Notes under the pieces: model-generated
The model's database searches: none
What the model was told of the DNA's origin: nothing
The model's input: only the letters and a program-made list of their open reading frames with translations
DNA from: JALZAA01 sp046727755
Lineage (GTDB): Bacteria > Actinomycetota > Acidimicrobiia > IMCC26256 > JACDBD01
Direction of reading: 5' to 3'
DNA: 16,230 nucleotides
Assembly (NCBI GenBank): GCA_046727755.1
Contig: JBKPDG010000150.1
Span: 1-16,230, forward strand
Program-made: the position numbers and the translations under genes
In this document: piece by piece, positions 6,502 through 14,679 of the stretch
Layout: the number at the start of each line of letters is the position of its first letter
Numbering within the stretch: the first letter of the stretch is position 1

Positions 6502-7766
6502 CCCGCCTGTGGCGCGCAACGCGGCTCACGTTCCGCTCGATGAGCGTCCGCAACTACCGCCTGTACTTCGCCGGGCAGCTGATCTCGACCACGGGCACGT
6601 GGATGCAGTCGATCGCGCAGGCGTGGCTCGTGCTCCAGATCACGGGGAGCGGCGTCGCGCTCGGCGTCACGGTTGCGTTGCAGTTCACCCCCGTTCTGCT
6701 CGCCGGCGCGTGGGGCGGCGTCATCGCCGACCGCGTCGACAAGCGCCGGCTGCTCGTCGCCACACAGGCCGCCGCCGGCGCGCTCGCTCTGGCCCTCGGA
6801 GCGGTCACCGCGCTCGGCGTCGTCCAGCTCTGGATGATCTACGCGCTCGCGCTGGGTCTCGGGTCGGTGAATGCTCTCGACAACCCGGCGCGCCGCGCGT
6901 TCGTCGTCGAGATGGTCGGAACCGAGCACGTGAGCAACGCGGTGAGCCTGAGCAGCGCGATGTTCATGGCCGCTCGCGTCATCGGCCCGGCGATCGCCGG
7001 CCTCGTGATCGCCGGGCTCGGAGTCTCGTGGTGCTTCTTCGGCAATGGAGTGTCGTACGGGGCCGCGGTCCTGGCGTTCGTCATGATGCGCGAGAACGAG
7101 TTCTTCGCCGTCGATCCCGTCCCGAAGCGCAAGGGGCAGCTTCGTGAGGGCTTGCGCTACGCGTGGTCGACGCCGGCCCTGCGGCTGCCACTGGTGCTCA
7201 CCGCGGTGATCGGTACGCTGGCGTTCAACTTCCAGGTCGTGCTGCCGTTGCTCGCCAAGCAGACGTTCAGCGGCTCCGCCGGGACGCTCGGCGCGCTGTA
7301 CGCGTGCATGAGCATCGGCTCCGTCGTCGGCGCGCTCGTCAGCGCACACGAGCCGCGGGCGACGATCAGGTTCCTCCTGGGCGCCGCGCTGGCCTACGGC
7401 GTCGCGCTCGTTGTGGCGGCCTTCGCGCCTACGCTCCCCCTCGAGATGCTCGTGCTCGTCCCCGTCGGTGCCGCCGGCATCGCGTTCACCGCCATGGCCA
7501 ACGGCGTGCTCCAGACCGAGTGCGCGCCCGAGATGCGGGGGCGGGTGGCGGCGTTGTTCACGGTGGCGTTCCTCGGCAGCACACCGATCGGCGGGCCCAT
7601 CATCGGTTGGGTGTCGCAGCAGCTCGGGGCCCGGGCCGGGTTGTGGGTCGGCGGGCTCGCCACGCTGGCCGTGACGGCGGTGGCGATCGCCGGCATCCGG
7701 CGGCGGCACGAGGCGCCGCCTCCCGTGTTGAGCTCGGCGCGTCAACCCGAGGGAGCGCGCGCATGA
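6498..7766 (+). CDS. MFS efflux transporter (enterobactin-exporter/MFS_3-like)
   Basis: This 422-aa inner-membrane protein shows the major facilitator pattern, with about 12 hydrophobic segments and the loop 2-3 motif GGVIADRVDKRRLL (73-86). The start RSMSVRNYRLYFAGQLIST, followed by GTWMQSIAQAWLVLQITGSG, is typical of the MFS_3/EntS-like group of proton-driven exporters. DNPARRAFVVEMV is another landmark of that group. Start GTG 6498 overlaps the marR stop and follows GGAGGAGGA at 6484-6492. Its 3' end overlaps the next gene by ATGA. The genetic coupling to MarR suggests inducible export of a toxic small molecule; the substrate is unknown. Confidence 0.92.
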   Translation: MTRLWRATRLTFRSMSVRNYRLYFAGQLISTTGTWMQSIAQAWLVLQITGSGVALGVTVALQFTPVLLAGAWGGVIADRVDKRRLLVATQAAAGALALALGAVTALGVVQLWMIYALALGLGSVNALDNPARRAFVVEMVGTEHVSNAVSLSSAMFMAARVIGPAIAGLVIAGLGVSWCFFGNGVSYGAAVLAFVMMRENEFFAVDPVPKRKGQLREGLRYAWSTPALRLPLVLTAVIGTLAFNFQVVLPLLAKQTFSGSAGTLGALYACMSIGSVVGALVSAHEPRATIRFLLGAALAYGVALVVAAFAPTLPLEMLVLVPVGAAGIAFTAMANGVLQTECAPEMRGRVAALFTVAFLGSTPIGGPIIGWVSQQLGARAGLWVGGLATLAVTAVAIAGIRRRHEAPPPVLSSARQPEGARA

Positions 7767-8221
7767 GGTGCAAGAACTGCGGTGACGGGCTCGACCCTCG
7801 CCGGGTGGAGCTGGGCTACGACTACTGCAAGCGCCGGGAATGCCAGGAGCGCCTGATGAAGCGGGTGGAACTGGCCCGGGTGACCGTCAACAAGGCCGCC
7901 GATCAGTACGTGCGGGCGGAGGAGGTCGTGCGGAGTGGCCCGCGCCCGCGATGGGGAATCGACGAGGAGGGCGAACGAGCCGACGGGCCCAGTCGTCTTG
8001 TCCAGGAGCCGCCCGTCCGGCGGCTGAGCACGGAGAAGCGGCTCCAGCGCGCCGCGCGGAAGCTCGACGCCGCGCTGATGGAAGTGTACGAGCGGTTCTG
8101 TCGAAGCGAGATCACGCACGCGGAGATGCGACGTGAGCAGAACGCGCGCATCGACGCGTTCAACGACCGCGTGCGGAGCGAGAACATCCGCTACCGGAGT
8201 TTCCTCCGCAAACGCCTCTGA
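7763..8221 (+). CDS. Small Cys4 zinc-ribbon-like protein of unknown function
   Basis: This 152-aa protein begins MRCKNCGDGLD and carries C3, C6, C22 and C27 (CxxC-15-CxxxxC), a likely N-terminal zinc site. The rest is charged and probably helical: a first helix (RLMKRVELARVTVNKAADQY, 30-49), a linker, and a second helical block (STEKRLQRAARKLDAALMEV) running to a basic tail ending FLRKRL. There is no signal peptide or membrane segment. The ATG at 7763 overlaps the MFS stop (ATGA) and follows GGGAG; the upstream in-frame extension is MFS shadow. Co-transcription with marR and the exporter is likely. A nucleic-acid-binding or regulatory role is possible but is inference only. I do not recognise the family. 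Confidence 0.8.
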   Translation: MRCKNCGDGLDPRRVELGYDYCKRRECQERLMKRVELARVTVNKAADQYVRAEEVVRSGPRPRWGIDEEGERADGPSRLVQEPPVRRLSTEKRLQRAARKLDAALMEVYERFCRSEITHAEMRREQNARIDAFNDRVRSENIRYRSFLRKRL

Positions 8222-8225
8222 GCGG

Positions 8226-9811
8226 TCAGCGCTGCGCCGCCTCTGCGGCGAGCGACGGCGGGATCGGTTGCGGCGTGCCCACCGATGCGTTCGCGGACGG
8301 AACGGGTGCCCGGGCGAGGCGGACGACCTGCGGCGCGAGCCAGCCGGCCACCAGGTCGGCGCCCTCCGGTGACAGGTGCATCTTGTCGTGGCTGCGAACC
8401 TTCACGCCGAACAACGAGTCGGTCCACTTGCCCTCGGGCCCCAGGAAGCGGTTCAGGTCGACGATGGTCACGGCCGACGGGCTTCGGGTGGCGACGGCGC
8501 GCAGGTTGTTGTTCCACCGGTCGACCCAGCTCGCGTTGTACGCGGATCGGTCCAGCCGAACCCGGCGAGGCCAGCCGATCACGTGGTACGGCGTCGTGAG
8601 CACGACCACGCGGGCGCCGCTCGCCGACAGCAGCGTCACCGCCTCTCTTGCAGCTCGTTGCGGACGAGCTCGTCGCCCTCGGGCGAGTCGAACATGACCT
8701 CCCGCCCGTCGATCCTCCGGTCGAAGGCGTCGTCGGTGCCGAGCAGGACGACCACGACATCCGGGTCGAACTGGCCCAGCTGGAGTGGCCACCGCTGGCG
8801 CCACCCCGGTGAGCACGACGGGCGAGCCGGCTCCCAACCCCAGACGCGCTGCTCCCCGACGTCCTGGGTGATGCCGCAGCCGTCGACGGCCGCGTTCCAC
8901 GCGTTGATCCCGTGCGCCGCCGCGGCCCGCTCGAGGCCCGGGGCCATGCTGTTGGCGACCGAGTCGCCGACGACCATCATCGGCACGGGCCGGACTCTCC
9001 CGGCGGCGCGGCAGGTGCGGTGGGGGGTGGCCCGAGGTCGGCGGCGGCGACCTCGGAGAGCGATGACCCCGCGCCACCGCTCGTGAACGACAATGCGACG
9101 ACATCAGCCCCGCCGTCGCCGGCGCGGTGACGCGCGCCGGCCAGCGACGCAGGACGCCCCGCCGGATCGGTCGTTCGACGAGGTAGAAGGACGCCGTCGC
9201 CGCGACGAACGTGGCAGCGAGCCTGGCCGCAAGCAGCGCGCCGCCGTCGAGACCAGTGCGCTCCTCGCTGATCAGGACATAGAGCGGCCAGTGCCACAGG
9301 TACAGGCCGTACGAGATCTCACCGACCCATCGCAACGGCCGGACGGACAGGAGCGCGCCGAGCAAACCTGGCATCGGGCGGGTCACGCTTGCGATCACGA
9401 TCGCGACGAGCACCGCGCACAGCGTGAAACCGCCCCGGTAGAGCCAGCCTGCACCCTCGGACGTGTTCGTCCAGATCCATCCGAGCCACACCGCGCGAGC
9501 AGCGCGCCACCGTGGAGCGGACGGGTCGCGTTCGTGCCGAGCGGGCGGCGCAGGCGCCTTGCCCGGCGGCCCCAGAACGCCGACAGCGCGATCCGGCCTT
9601 CGTCGCGCCATTCGGCGAGCAGCAGGCTCGTGATCAGGAAGCCGCTGAGGACGAAGAAGGCGTCGACCCCGAGGTACCCGCCCCCGGCCCACGAGACGTC
9701 GCCGTGGTACAGCAGGACGGCGCCGACGGCCAACGCCCGGAGCCCGTCGAGTGCCGGCATGTAGGCGAGCCGGGCCCGGGGTGCGGGCGCGGTCAACCGC
9801 CCAACTTCCAC
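8226..9811 (-). pseudogene. Acyltransferase-3 / SGNH-hydrolase fusion (OafA-like), multiply frameshifted and internally deleted
   Basis: An intact homologue would be a membrane O-acyltransferase fused to an extracytoplasmic SGNH domain that acetylates cell-surface glycans. Pieces lie in order but in different frames. From GTG 9811: MPALDGLRALAVGAVLLYHG, GYLGVDAFFVLSGFLITSLL and FWGRRARRLRR. A junction follows at about 9545-9490, where well over 100 residues of the usual membrane domain are missing. Next come WLYRGGF, RPLRWVGEISYGLYLWHWPL and FYLVERPIRR. The frame then shifts near 9100, near 8988 and near 8645. The SGNH part keeps VVGDSVANSMAPGLE, DGCGIT, FDPDVVVVLLGTDDAFDRR and DKMHLSPEGADLVAGWLAP, ending at 8226. 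The total is about 530 codons against roughly 650-700 for such fusions. A GGGGGG precedes the GTG. Real decay is favoured because of the deletion, but local assembly errors could add to it. Its stop is four bases from the convergent Cys4 gene. Confidence 0.82.
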
Positions 9812-9826
9812 TCGCTACCCCCCGTA

Positions 9827-9847
9827 TCCGCCGGACCGAACGGCGGA
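9827..9847. repeat. Inverted repeat upstream of the broken acyltransferase gene
   Basis: TCCGCCG (9827-9833) and CGGCGGA (9841-9847) are perfect inverted repeats around a 7-base loop, about 16 bases upstream of the GTG at 9811. The 103-base gap (9812-9914) also holds an A+T-rich patch, about 9861-9896, the likely promoter zone. No clear -10/-35 pair was found. The repeat could be an operator or leader hairpin, or a terminator-like structure for the ABC operon ending at 9915. Confidence 0.35.
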
Positions 9848-9914
9848 GCGCTTGCGAGGAGAAATAGTACCAATCAGAGGGATATAGGCGCTTTGACCGT
9901 CTCCGCGGCCAGAG

Positions 9915-10676
9915 TCAGGGCTGCAGGAGGAGACGAAGGCGGGCCCCGGCGACACGGACGCCGACGATGCCCATCACCGCCAGGTAGGCGGCCCGGATCA
10001 AGAGGGTCCAATCCAGGTCCCCGAGCGCGAGCGCCCGCTCCAGGGCCACGCCCTGGTACAGGGGCGTGACCTGGATGACCCACTGGATCCCGGTCGGATA
10101 GCGCGACACGGGAAAGAACGTGGCCGAGAAGAGGAACAGCGTGATGATCGCCAGGTTCACGTAGTCGAAGTGGACGAACGAACGCATCCACGTCGTGGCG
10201 GCCATGCCGGCGCCGGCGAACGCGAAGCCGATCAGCATCGCGGCCGGAAGGCAGAGGATCCCCCACCCCGACGGGACCAGCCCGAGCAGGGCCATCGTCA
10301 CGAGGAACGCGGCGGCGTAGACCGAGCCGCGCAGCAAGGCCCAGCTCAGCTCGCCGAGCGCCACGTCGGTGGTCCGCAGCGGCGTCGCGAGCATGGCGTC
10401 GAAGCTGCGGGCGTACTTGAACTTGAAGAAGAAGTTGAACGTGGTGTCGAACACCGAGCCGTTCATCGCCGCCGCCGCGAGCAGACCGGGCGCGACGAAC
10501 ACCTCGTAGTCGACCGTCTGTCCTCCCACCTGCACCGTGCCGACGAGAGCGCCGACACCGACGCCGATCGACAGGAGATACAGCAGCGGTTCGGCGAATC
10601 CGGTGAGGAAGATCAGCCACATGCGCCGGTAGGCGAGCATGTCGCGCTCGATCACGTGGAGGAACAGCGCGGTCAT
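9915..10676 (-). CDS. ABC-2 type permease, second subunit (NodJ-like)
   Basis: The 253-aa integral membrane protein has about six hydrophobic segments and the ABC-2 layout. It begins MTALFLHVIERDMLAYRRMW, a cytoplasmic start followed by membrane segment 1 (FLTGFAEPLLYLLSIGVGVG). A middle section reads NFFFKFKYARSFDAMLATPL, the cytoplasmic coupling region before membrane segment 3. It ends with ITLFLFSATFFPVSRYP and an amphipathic segment, VIQVTPLYQGVALERALALG, typical of NodJ/DrrB exporters. The ATG at 10676 overlaps the preceding permease's stop (ATGA), with GGAAG eight bases upstream; a much longer in-frame extension through the first permease is rejected. With the ATPase and the first permease it should form a heterodimeric exporter. 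The cargo is unknown. Confidence 0.9.
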   Translation of the reverse strand: MTALFLHVIERDMLAYRRMWLIFLTGFAEPLLYLLSIGVGVGALVGTVQVGGQTVDYEVFVAPGLLAAAAMNGSVFDTTFNFFFKFKYARSFDAMLATPLRTTDVALGELSWALLRGSVYAAAFLVTMALLGLVPSGWGILCLPAAMLIGFAFAGAGMAATTWMRSFVHFDYVNLAIITLFLFSATFFPVSRYPTGIQWVIQVTPLYQGVALERALALGDLDWTLLIRAAYLAVMGIVGVRVAGARLRLLLQP

Positions 10677-11446
10677 TGCGACAGCTTCCGGGTGAACGAG
10701 CGCGCCCCCCAACGCCAACCGGCGACGACGCATGCGCCGAGCACGGCAACGTGCGCGACGGCTGGCCAGAAGTCGATCGATCCCGTCATCGCTCCCCGGC
10801 ACAGCTCGACGCCGTGCCACAACGGCGAGATCACGCACAGCGGCTGCAGCCCGTCGGGAAGCTGGGAGATCGGGAAGAACGTCCCCGAGAACAGGAACAA
10901 CGGCATGATCCCGATCCGCATGACCAGCGGGAATCGGGCGTCGGTCTCCTGGGACGCGGCGAACGCGGTGAGCGGCGCGGCGAAGGCGGCGGCGCACAGC
11001 GCGGCGGCGGGCACGGCGAAGACCCCCCACGGCGAGAGCACGGCGCCGAGGATCGCGGCGACGACGAGGAAGATCGACGCGCCCACGGCGGCCCGGACCG
11101 CCGTCCAGGCCACGACCCCGGAGTAGACGTCGGCCGGGCGCACCGGCGTGGCGACCATGGCGTGGAAAGTGCGGACCCACTTCGTTCCCGCCATGACCGG
11201 CCACAGCGACTCCGCCCCCGCGCCGAGCATGGCGCTCGCGGCCATGAGCCCGGGGGCCACGAACGCGTCGTACGGGACGCCGGCGACGTTGCCGGAGCTC
11301 TCGTCGACGAGCCCACCCAATCCGAACCCGATCGCGGCCAGGAACATCACCGGGTTGAGAACGTAGAAAGTGGCCGAGCCGCGCCAGAACCGTCGGAACA
11401 CCGCAACCTGGTGCTCGACCACCCGTACCGAGAGTGGCGTGGCCAT
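10673..11446 (-). CDS. ABC-2 type permease, first subunit (NodJ-like)
   Basis: The 257-aa membrane protein has the same layout as its downstream partner: an N-terminal cytoplasmic stretch (VVEHQVAVFRRFWRGSATFY), about six membrane segments, the coupling-region motif WVRTFHAMVATPVRPADVYS, and IMPLFLFSGTFFPISQLPDG before the last segments. The two permeases probably arose by duplication, since both carry the F-ATP coupling motif and the LFSxTFFPxS motif. The start is taken as ATG 11446, which touches the ATPase stop as TGATG and sits four bases after GGAGG; a GTG at 11449 would leave almost no spacing to that RBS. It should pair with the NodI-like ATPase encoded just upstream. Confidence 0.9.
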   Translation of the reverse strand: MATPLSVRVVEHQVAVFRRFWRGSATFYVLNPVMFLAAIGFGLGGLVDESSGNVAGVPYDAFVAPGLMAASAMLGAGAESLWPVMAGTKWVRTFHAMVATPVRPADVYSGVVAWTAVRAAVGASIFLVVAAILGAVLSPWGVFAVPAAALCAAAFAAPLTAFAASQETDARFPLVMRIGIMPLFLFSGTFFPISQLPDGLQPLCVISPLWHGVELCRGAMTGSIDFWPAVAHVAVLGACVVAGWRWGARSFTRKLSQ

Positions 11447-12378
11447 CACTCCTCCAGCGTGCGGCCGGTCAGCGTCAGGAAGACGTCCTCGAGCGAGCTG
11501 CGTCGGACCAGCACCGAGTCGGGCCGGACCCCGTCATTGGTCAGACGATCGGCGTCGGCCTCTCCGTTCGACGTGTACACGAGGATCCGGTCGGCGAGCG
11601 CCTCGTACCGTTCGCCGACGGCGGCCACGTGCGGCAGCGCGTCCTCCCGCTCCTCGTCCGTGCGGAAGCGCAGCTCGACGACCTCGCGCGTCGAATGGCG
11701 GTCGATCAGCTGGCGGGGCGAGCCCTCGGCGACGATGCGGCCGTCGTCCATGATCACGAGCCTGTCGCAGAGCTGCTCGGCCTCGTCCATGTAGTGCGTG
11801 GTGAGCACGAGCGTCACGCCTTGGCGCTTCAGCTGGTACAGACGGCCCCACACGAGATGGCGTGCCTGCGGGTCGAGACCGGTGGTCGGCTCGTCCAGCA
11901 GCATCAGCTCGGGGCGGTTGATGAGCGCCCGGGCGATGGACAGCCGGCGCCGCATGCCTCCGGAGAGGAGATCGACGCGGTCGTTCCGGCGTTCGCTCAA
12001 CTGCACGAACGCCAGCAGCTCGTCGGCCCGCTCACGGATGACCGACCGCGGCAGGTCGAAGTAGCGGCCGTAGATCAGCACGTTGTCGCGCACGGTCAGC
12101 TCGAGGTCGAGCGTGTCCTCCTGGGGAACGACGCCGAGACGGCCGCGGATGCGCGTCCCGTCGAGACGGGGGTCCATGTCGAGCACGCGCAGCTCGCCGT
12201 CGGAGACCGGCGACACACATCCGATCATCCGCATGGTGGAGGTCTTGCCGGCGCCGTTCGGACCGAGGAACCCGAACGCTTCACCCCGCTCGACGCGGAA
12301 GTCGACGCCGTCGACCGCGACGAACTCACCGAAGCGCTTCGTCAGACGACGTCCCTCGATCAGGGGGTCAGGAGACAC
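11446..12378 (-). CDS. ABC transporter ATP-binding subunit (NodI/DrrA-like)
   Basis: The 310-aa ATPase would power the two-permease exporter encoded downstream. It has Walker A GPNGAGKT (39-46), a Q-loop in VVPQEDTLDLELTVRDN, the signature LSGGM (139-143), Walker B LMLLDEP (158-164) and H-loop TTHYMDEAE (H195). The stretch ELTVRDNVLIYGRYFDLP and the D-loop TTGLDPQARHLVW match NodI-type subunits closely. About 90 residues at the C-terminus form the usual accessory domain, ending RRSSLEDVFLTLTGR. The GTG at 12378 is chosen because a start further upstream (to 12474) would run into the preceding gene and add unrelated basic sequence. A -10-like TAGTTT (complement of 12387-12392) lies eight bases upstream, so the exporter may have its own near-leaderless promoter. 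Confidence 0.94.
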   Translation of the reverse strand: MSPDPLIEGRRLTKRFGEFVAVDGVDFRVERGEAFGFLGPNGAGKTSTMRMIGCVSPVSDGELRVLDMDPRLDGTRIRGRLGVVPQEDTLDLELTVRDNVLIYGRYFDLPRSVIRERADELLAFVQLSERRNDRVDLLSGGMRRRLSIARALINRPELMLLDEPTTGLDPQARHLVWGRLYQLKRQGVTLVLTTHYMDEAEQLCDRLVIMDDGRIVAEGSPRQLIDRHSTREVVELRFRTDEEREDALPHVAAVGERYEALADRILVYTSNGEADADRLTNDGVRPDSVLVRRSSLEDVFLTLTGRTLEE

Positions 12379-12431
12379 GTCGCCCGAAACTACCGGTGCT
12401 CGCGGCAGGCGTGCGCGAGGTTTTGATCGGG

Positions 12432-12922
12432 TCAGCGGCGTTCGACGCGTGACACGCCGCGGCGCTCGCGCCATGTCTCGATGACGAGGTGGTCGGGTGG
12501 GTCGCCGCCGAGGGTGGTGCGGACGATCTGGTCGACGTCGACCCGGAAGAGATGGAACGGCTGCGGCGGTTCTTCGCCTTTCTCCTCGCGCTCCTGCCCG
12601 ACGAACCGGTCGAACGTCTCCTGGTCGGTGACTTCCACGGCCCGACCCGAGAGCTTGGCGTCGCCGCCCGCCATCTCGGGGTCGACGGTCGCGTGTGCAG
12701 CGCCAAGCGCGGGTCGCGTAGGAGATCCTGCGCCTTGCCCGAGTCGGGCATCATGCCGAGCCAGACCTCGCCGTCGCGGAACGGCGCCTCCGTGCCGCTG
12801 ATCCGGGGCGAACCGTCAGGCCGCAGCCTGGCCAGCGTCTTGTGGATGTGCGCGTCGAAACACCGTTGCACCGCGTCCGCGAGCTCGGGCGCCGCCTTCG
12901 TCACCTCGCCCCAGGACGCCAT
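12432..12922 (-). pseudogene. Pyridoxamine 5'-phosphate oxidase-like flavin protein with one frameshift
   Basis: The first frame from ATG 12922 reads MASWGEVTKAAPELADAVQR, HIHKTLARLRPDGSPRISGT (28-47) and VWLGMMPDSGKAQDLLRDPR, ending LALHT. The expected continuation (ATVDPEMAGGDAKLSGRAVE, then the C-terminus to 12432) is in another frame. Adding one base at about 12691-12697 restores a single protein of about 163 aa. Members of this split-barrel family bind FMN or F420; the specific substrate is unknown. HKTLARL and GSPRISGT correspond to the usual cofactor-binding strands. Because only one base is missing and both halves look well conserved, a sequencing error is at least as likely as true inactivation. 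It lies 20 bases after the transglutaminase gene and 53 bases before the ABC ATPase, in the same direction. Confidence 0.8.
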
Positions 12923-12942
12923 CGGGCGATCTTCGCGGAGAG

Positions 12943-13824
12943 CTAGGCGAGGGAGTGCACCACCTCGAAGCGGGCGTCGAAGACCTTGTCCGGCACGCGC
13001 AGGTCGTCGCGGTCTTCGTAGACGCGTCGGATCGCGTCGGTGTCGTCGCTGGTCAGGATGCTCGCAACCGAGTCCGTGAGCTCCAGGGCTGCGGCATCGG
13101 GATCGGTCCCGACGGTCATCGGTCCCCACACGTCCCACGGCAGGAGCTCCATCTTGTTAAGCGCGGCGAGGTCCCGGACCACGTTGTTCTGCACGAACCA
13201 CAGTCCCCACATGTCGAGGATCCCGAACGCCCCCGGGTCGGCCATGCCCTGCCGGCACCGCTGCCATGCCTCTCCGGCCGGCAGGAACGGACCGGCGGGC
13301 TGGTCCTCGGTGTTGAACGAGGGCGAGATGGCGGCACGCTGCACGGCGTCGAGCTGGGCATCGATCCTGACCCACCGACGGTCGCTGCTGTCCCAGTACT
13401 CCGTGACCCAGTGGTCCACGAAGCGGCCCGGCTCGAAGTAGTCCGCGAACCCGCAACGAGCGCGTGCCGGGATACCCGCGCGCCGCAGGAACGCGCAGCT
13501 CAGCGCGCTGAAGTAGCGACAGTTCCCCACCATCCGTTGTTCGACCGGGCGCTCGACCGCAAGCGGCGCAGGATTCAGCCGCAGGATGTGCTCGGTCATC
13601 TCCGCCGCCGACCTCGCGTGGAAGGCGTCCAGGCGGCTCACTGGCACGTCGAAGCCGTACGCGTGTGCCCAGAACTCGTGGACGATCAGGCCCTGCACTG
13701 TCCGGCACAACGCCCGCGGCTCGTCGGGAAGGCCGTCGAGCAAATCGGCTGGGACGTCGGTCAGGTCCGTCATCGGTCCCGGCGTGGAGTAGTGCATGAG
13801 CGTGATGTCGTCGACCTTGGTCAT
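12943..13824 (-). CDS. Transglutaminase-like protein
   Basis: The 293-aa product contains a papain-like transglutaminase core. C102 is in RMVGNCRYFSALSCAFLRRA, H138 in RFVDHWVTEYW and D155 in WVRIDAQLD, the expected catalytic order Cys-His-Asp. The domain covers about residues 70-165; the N-terminal 70 residues (start MTKVDDITLM, HEFWAHAYGFDVP) and the C-terminal 130 residues are extra. No signal peptide is seen, so it is probably cytoplasmic. Bacterial members can be proteases or amidases as well as cross-linkers, and the activity is not predictable here. The ATG at 13824 overlaps the MerR stop (ATGA) and is preceded by GGAGG four bases upstream. Co-transcription with the MerR gene suggests ligand-inducible expression. 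Confidence 0.88.
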   Translation of the reverse strand: MTKVDDITLMHYSTPGPMTDLTDVPADLLDGLPDEPRALCRTVQGLIVHEFWAHAYGFDVPVSRLDAFHARSAAEMTEHILRLNPAPLAVERPVEQRMVGNCRYFSALSCAFLRRAGIPARARCGFADYFEPGRFVDHWVTEYWDSSDRRWVRIDAQLDAVQRAAISPSFNTEDQPAGPFLPAGEAWQRCRQGMADPGAFGILDMWGLWFVQNNVVRDLAALNKMELLPWDVWGPMTVGTDPDAAALELTDSVASILTSDDTDAIRRVYEDRDDLRVPDKVFDARFEVVHSLA

Positions 13825-14672
13825 CCTTCCTCCTTGGTTCCAGGCCCGCGCTCATGCAACGCGAACTGGAGCTCGGTGACCCAGGTCTCCGGGTCGCCGT
13901 CGCACGCGAGGTAGATCTCGCGGCTGTATCCGTCGATGTGCTCACCGGTCTCTTCGGCCCAGCGGAACAACGCCTGGTATCCCTCGTCGACGTGCGCCAT
14001 TGAGCCGCGGTGGATCGTGGTCGCCCCTCGTGGAACCGCGGGGACGTCCGCGATCTCGATGCGGTCCGACGCCACGATCTCTGTGTCGTCGACAGGAACC
14101 GCGGCCATGACCTTGATCGGCGCGTCGGCGTTTCCACTGTCCTCGTAGAGCGCGATCATCGGTCCGGCGGGTGCGATCCCGATGCGATCCAGCTCCGCGT
14201 AGAGGTCGCCGAACAACCGGCCGAAGATCGGCCCGAGGTTGGCGTTGCCGAACGACGTCGTGCACTCGTGGTCGAGCGCGACGTGGTGAGACTCGAGGGG
14301 CTTGACGACCACGTCGTAGTCGCCGACGCGTCCCTCCATCTCGATCTGGCGGAGCCGGGCCTCGACGCGGGCGAGCCGCTCGGCTTCGGCCGTTATCCGC
14401 TCGTGTGCCTCGGCCTGGCGGAGGCGGAGCATGCCCCGCAGCTCGTCCAACGAGACCTCGTCGTCGACGACCTTTCGGACTTCCGAGAGCGGGAGCCCGA
14501 GGTCGCGCAGGGCGAGGATGCGGTTCAGCCGGTGCAGCTGCTCGGCGGCGTACCAGCGGTAGCCGGTCTGCGGGTCGACCCGGGCCGGCGGCAGGAGCCC
14601 GATGTCGTCGTAGTGATGGAGCGTGCGCACCGATACCTGCGCCAGGCGGGCGAACGCTCCGGTTCCGAACAC
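13821..14672 (-). CDS. MerR-family regulator with GyrI-like effector domain
   Basis: The 283-aa protein has an N-terminal MerR winged helix (GAFARLAQVSVRTLHHYDDI, 4-23, then TGYRWYAAEQLHRLNRI), a dimerisation coiled coil (about 76-112) and a C-terminal ligand-binding domain (about 118-275) with VVVKPLESHHVALDHE and MAAVPVDDTE, resembling BmrR/GyrI-like domains that bind hydrophobic or cationic compounds. It lacks the cysteines of metal-sensing MerRs. MerR proteins activate promoters with an overlong spacer by twisting the DNA. Such a promoter lies immediately upstream, so autoactivation is likely, together with the transglutaminase gene overlapping its stop by ATGA. The GTG at 14672 is the only start giving the correct MerR N-terminus, and it lies about where transcription should begin, implying a leaderless mRNA. 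Confidence 0.93.
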   Translation of the reverse strand: MFGTGAFARLAQVSVRTLHHYDDIGLLPPARVDPQTGYRWYAAEQLHRLNRILALRDLGLPLSEVRKVVDDEVSLDELRGMLRLRQAEAHERITAEAERLARVEARLRQIEMEGRVGDYDVVVKPLESHHVALDHECTTSFGNANLGPIFGRLFGDLYAELDRIGIAPAGPMIALYEDSGNADAPIKVMAAVPVDDTEIVASDRIEIADVPAVPRGATTIHRGSMAHVDEGYQALFRWAEETGEHIDGYSREIYLACDGDPETWVTELQFALHERGPGTKEEG

Positions 14673-14679
14673 GACTCCA

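Noticed and set aside
6024..7745. 573-residue minus-strand ORF opposite marR and the MFS gene
   Set aside because: Low-complexity Arg/Asp/His-rich sequence without domains, opposite two well-recognised genes.
10677..11204. N-terminal extension of the second permease through the first permease gene
   Set aside because: The extension is Arg/Gly-rich shadow; the ATG at 10676 has an RBS and overlaps the upstream stop.
12399..12424. Hairpin CTCGCG/CGCGAG followed by GTTTT as a plus-strand terminator
   Set aside because: No plus-strand gene precedes it, the 6-bp stem has a 9-base loop, and on the minus strand the T run is on the wrong side.
12379..12474. Upstream start for the ABC ATPase
   Set aside because: It would add basic, unrelated residues and overlap the preceding gene; the GTG at 12378 fits family length.
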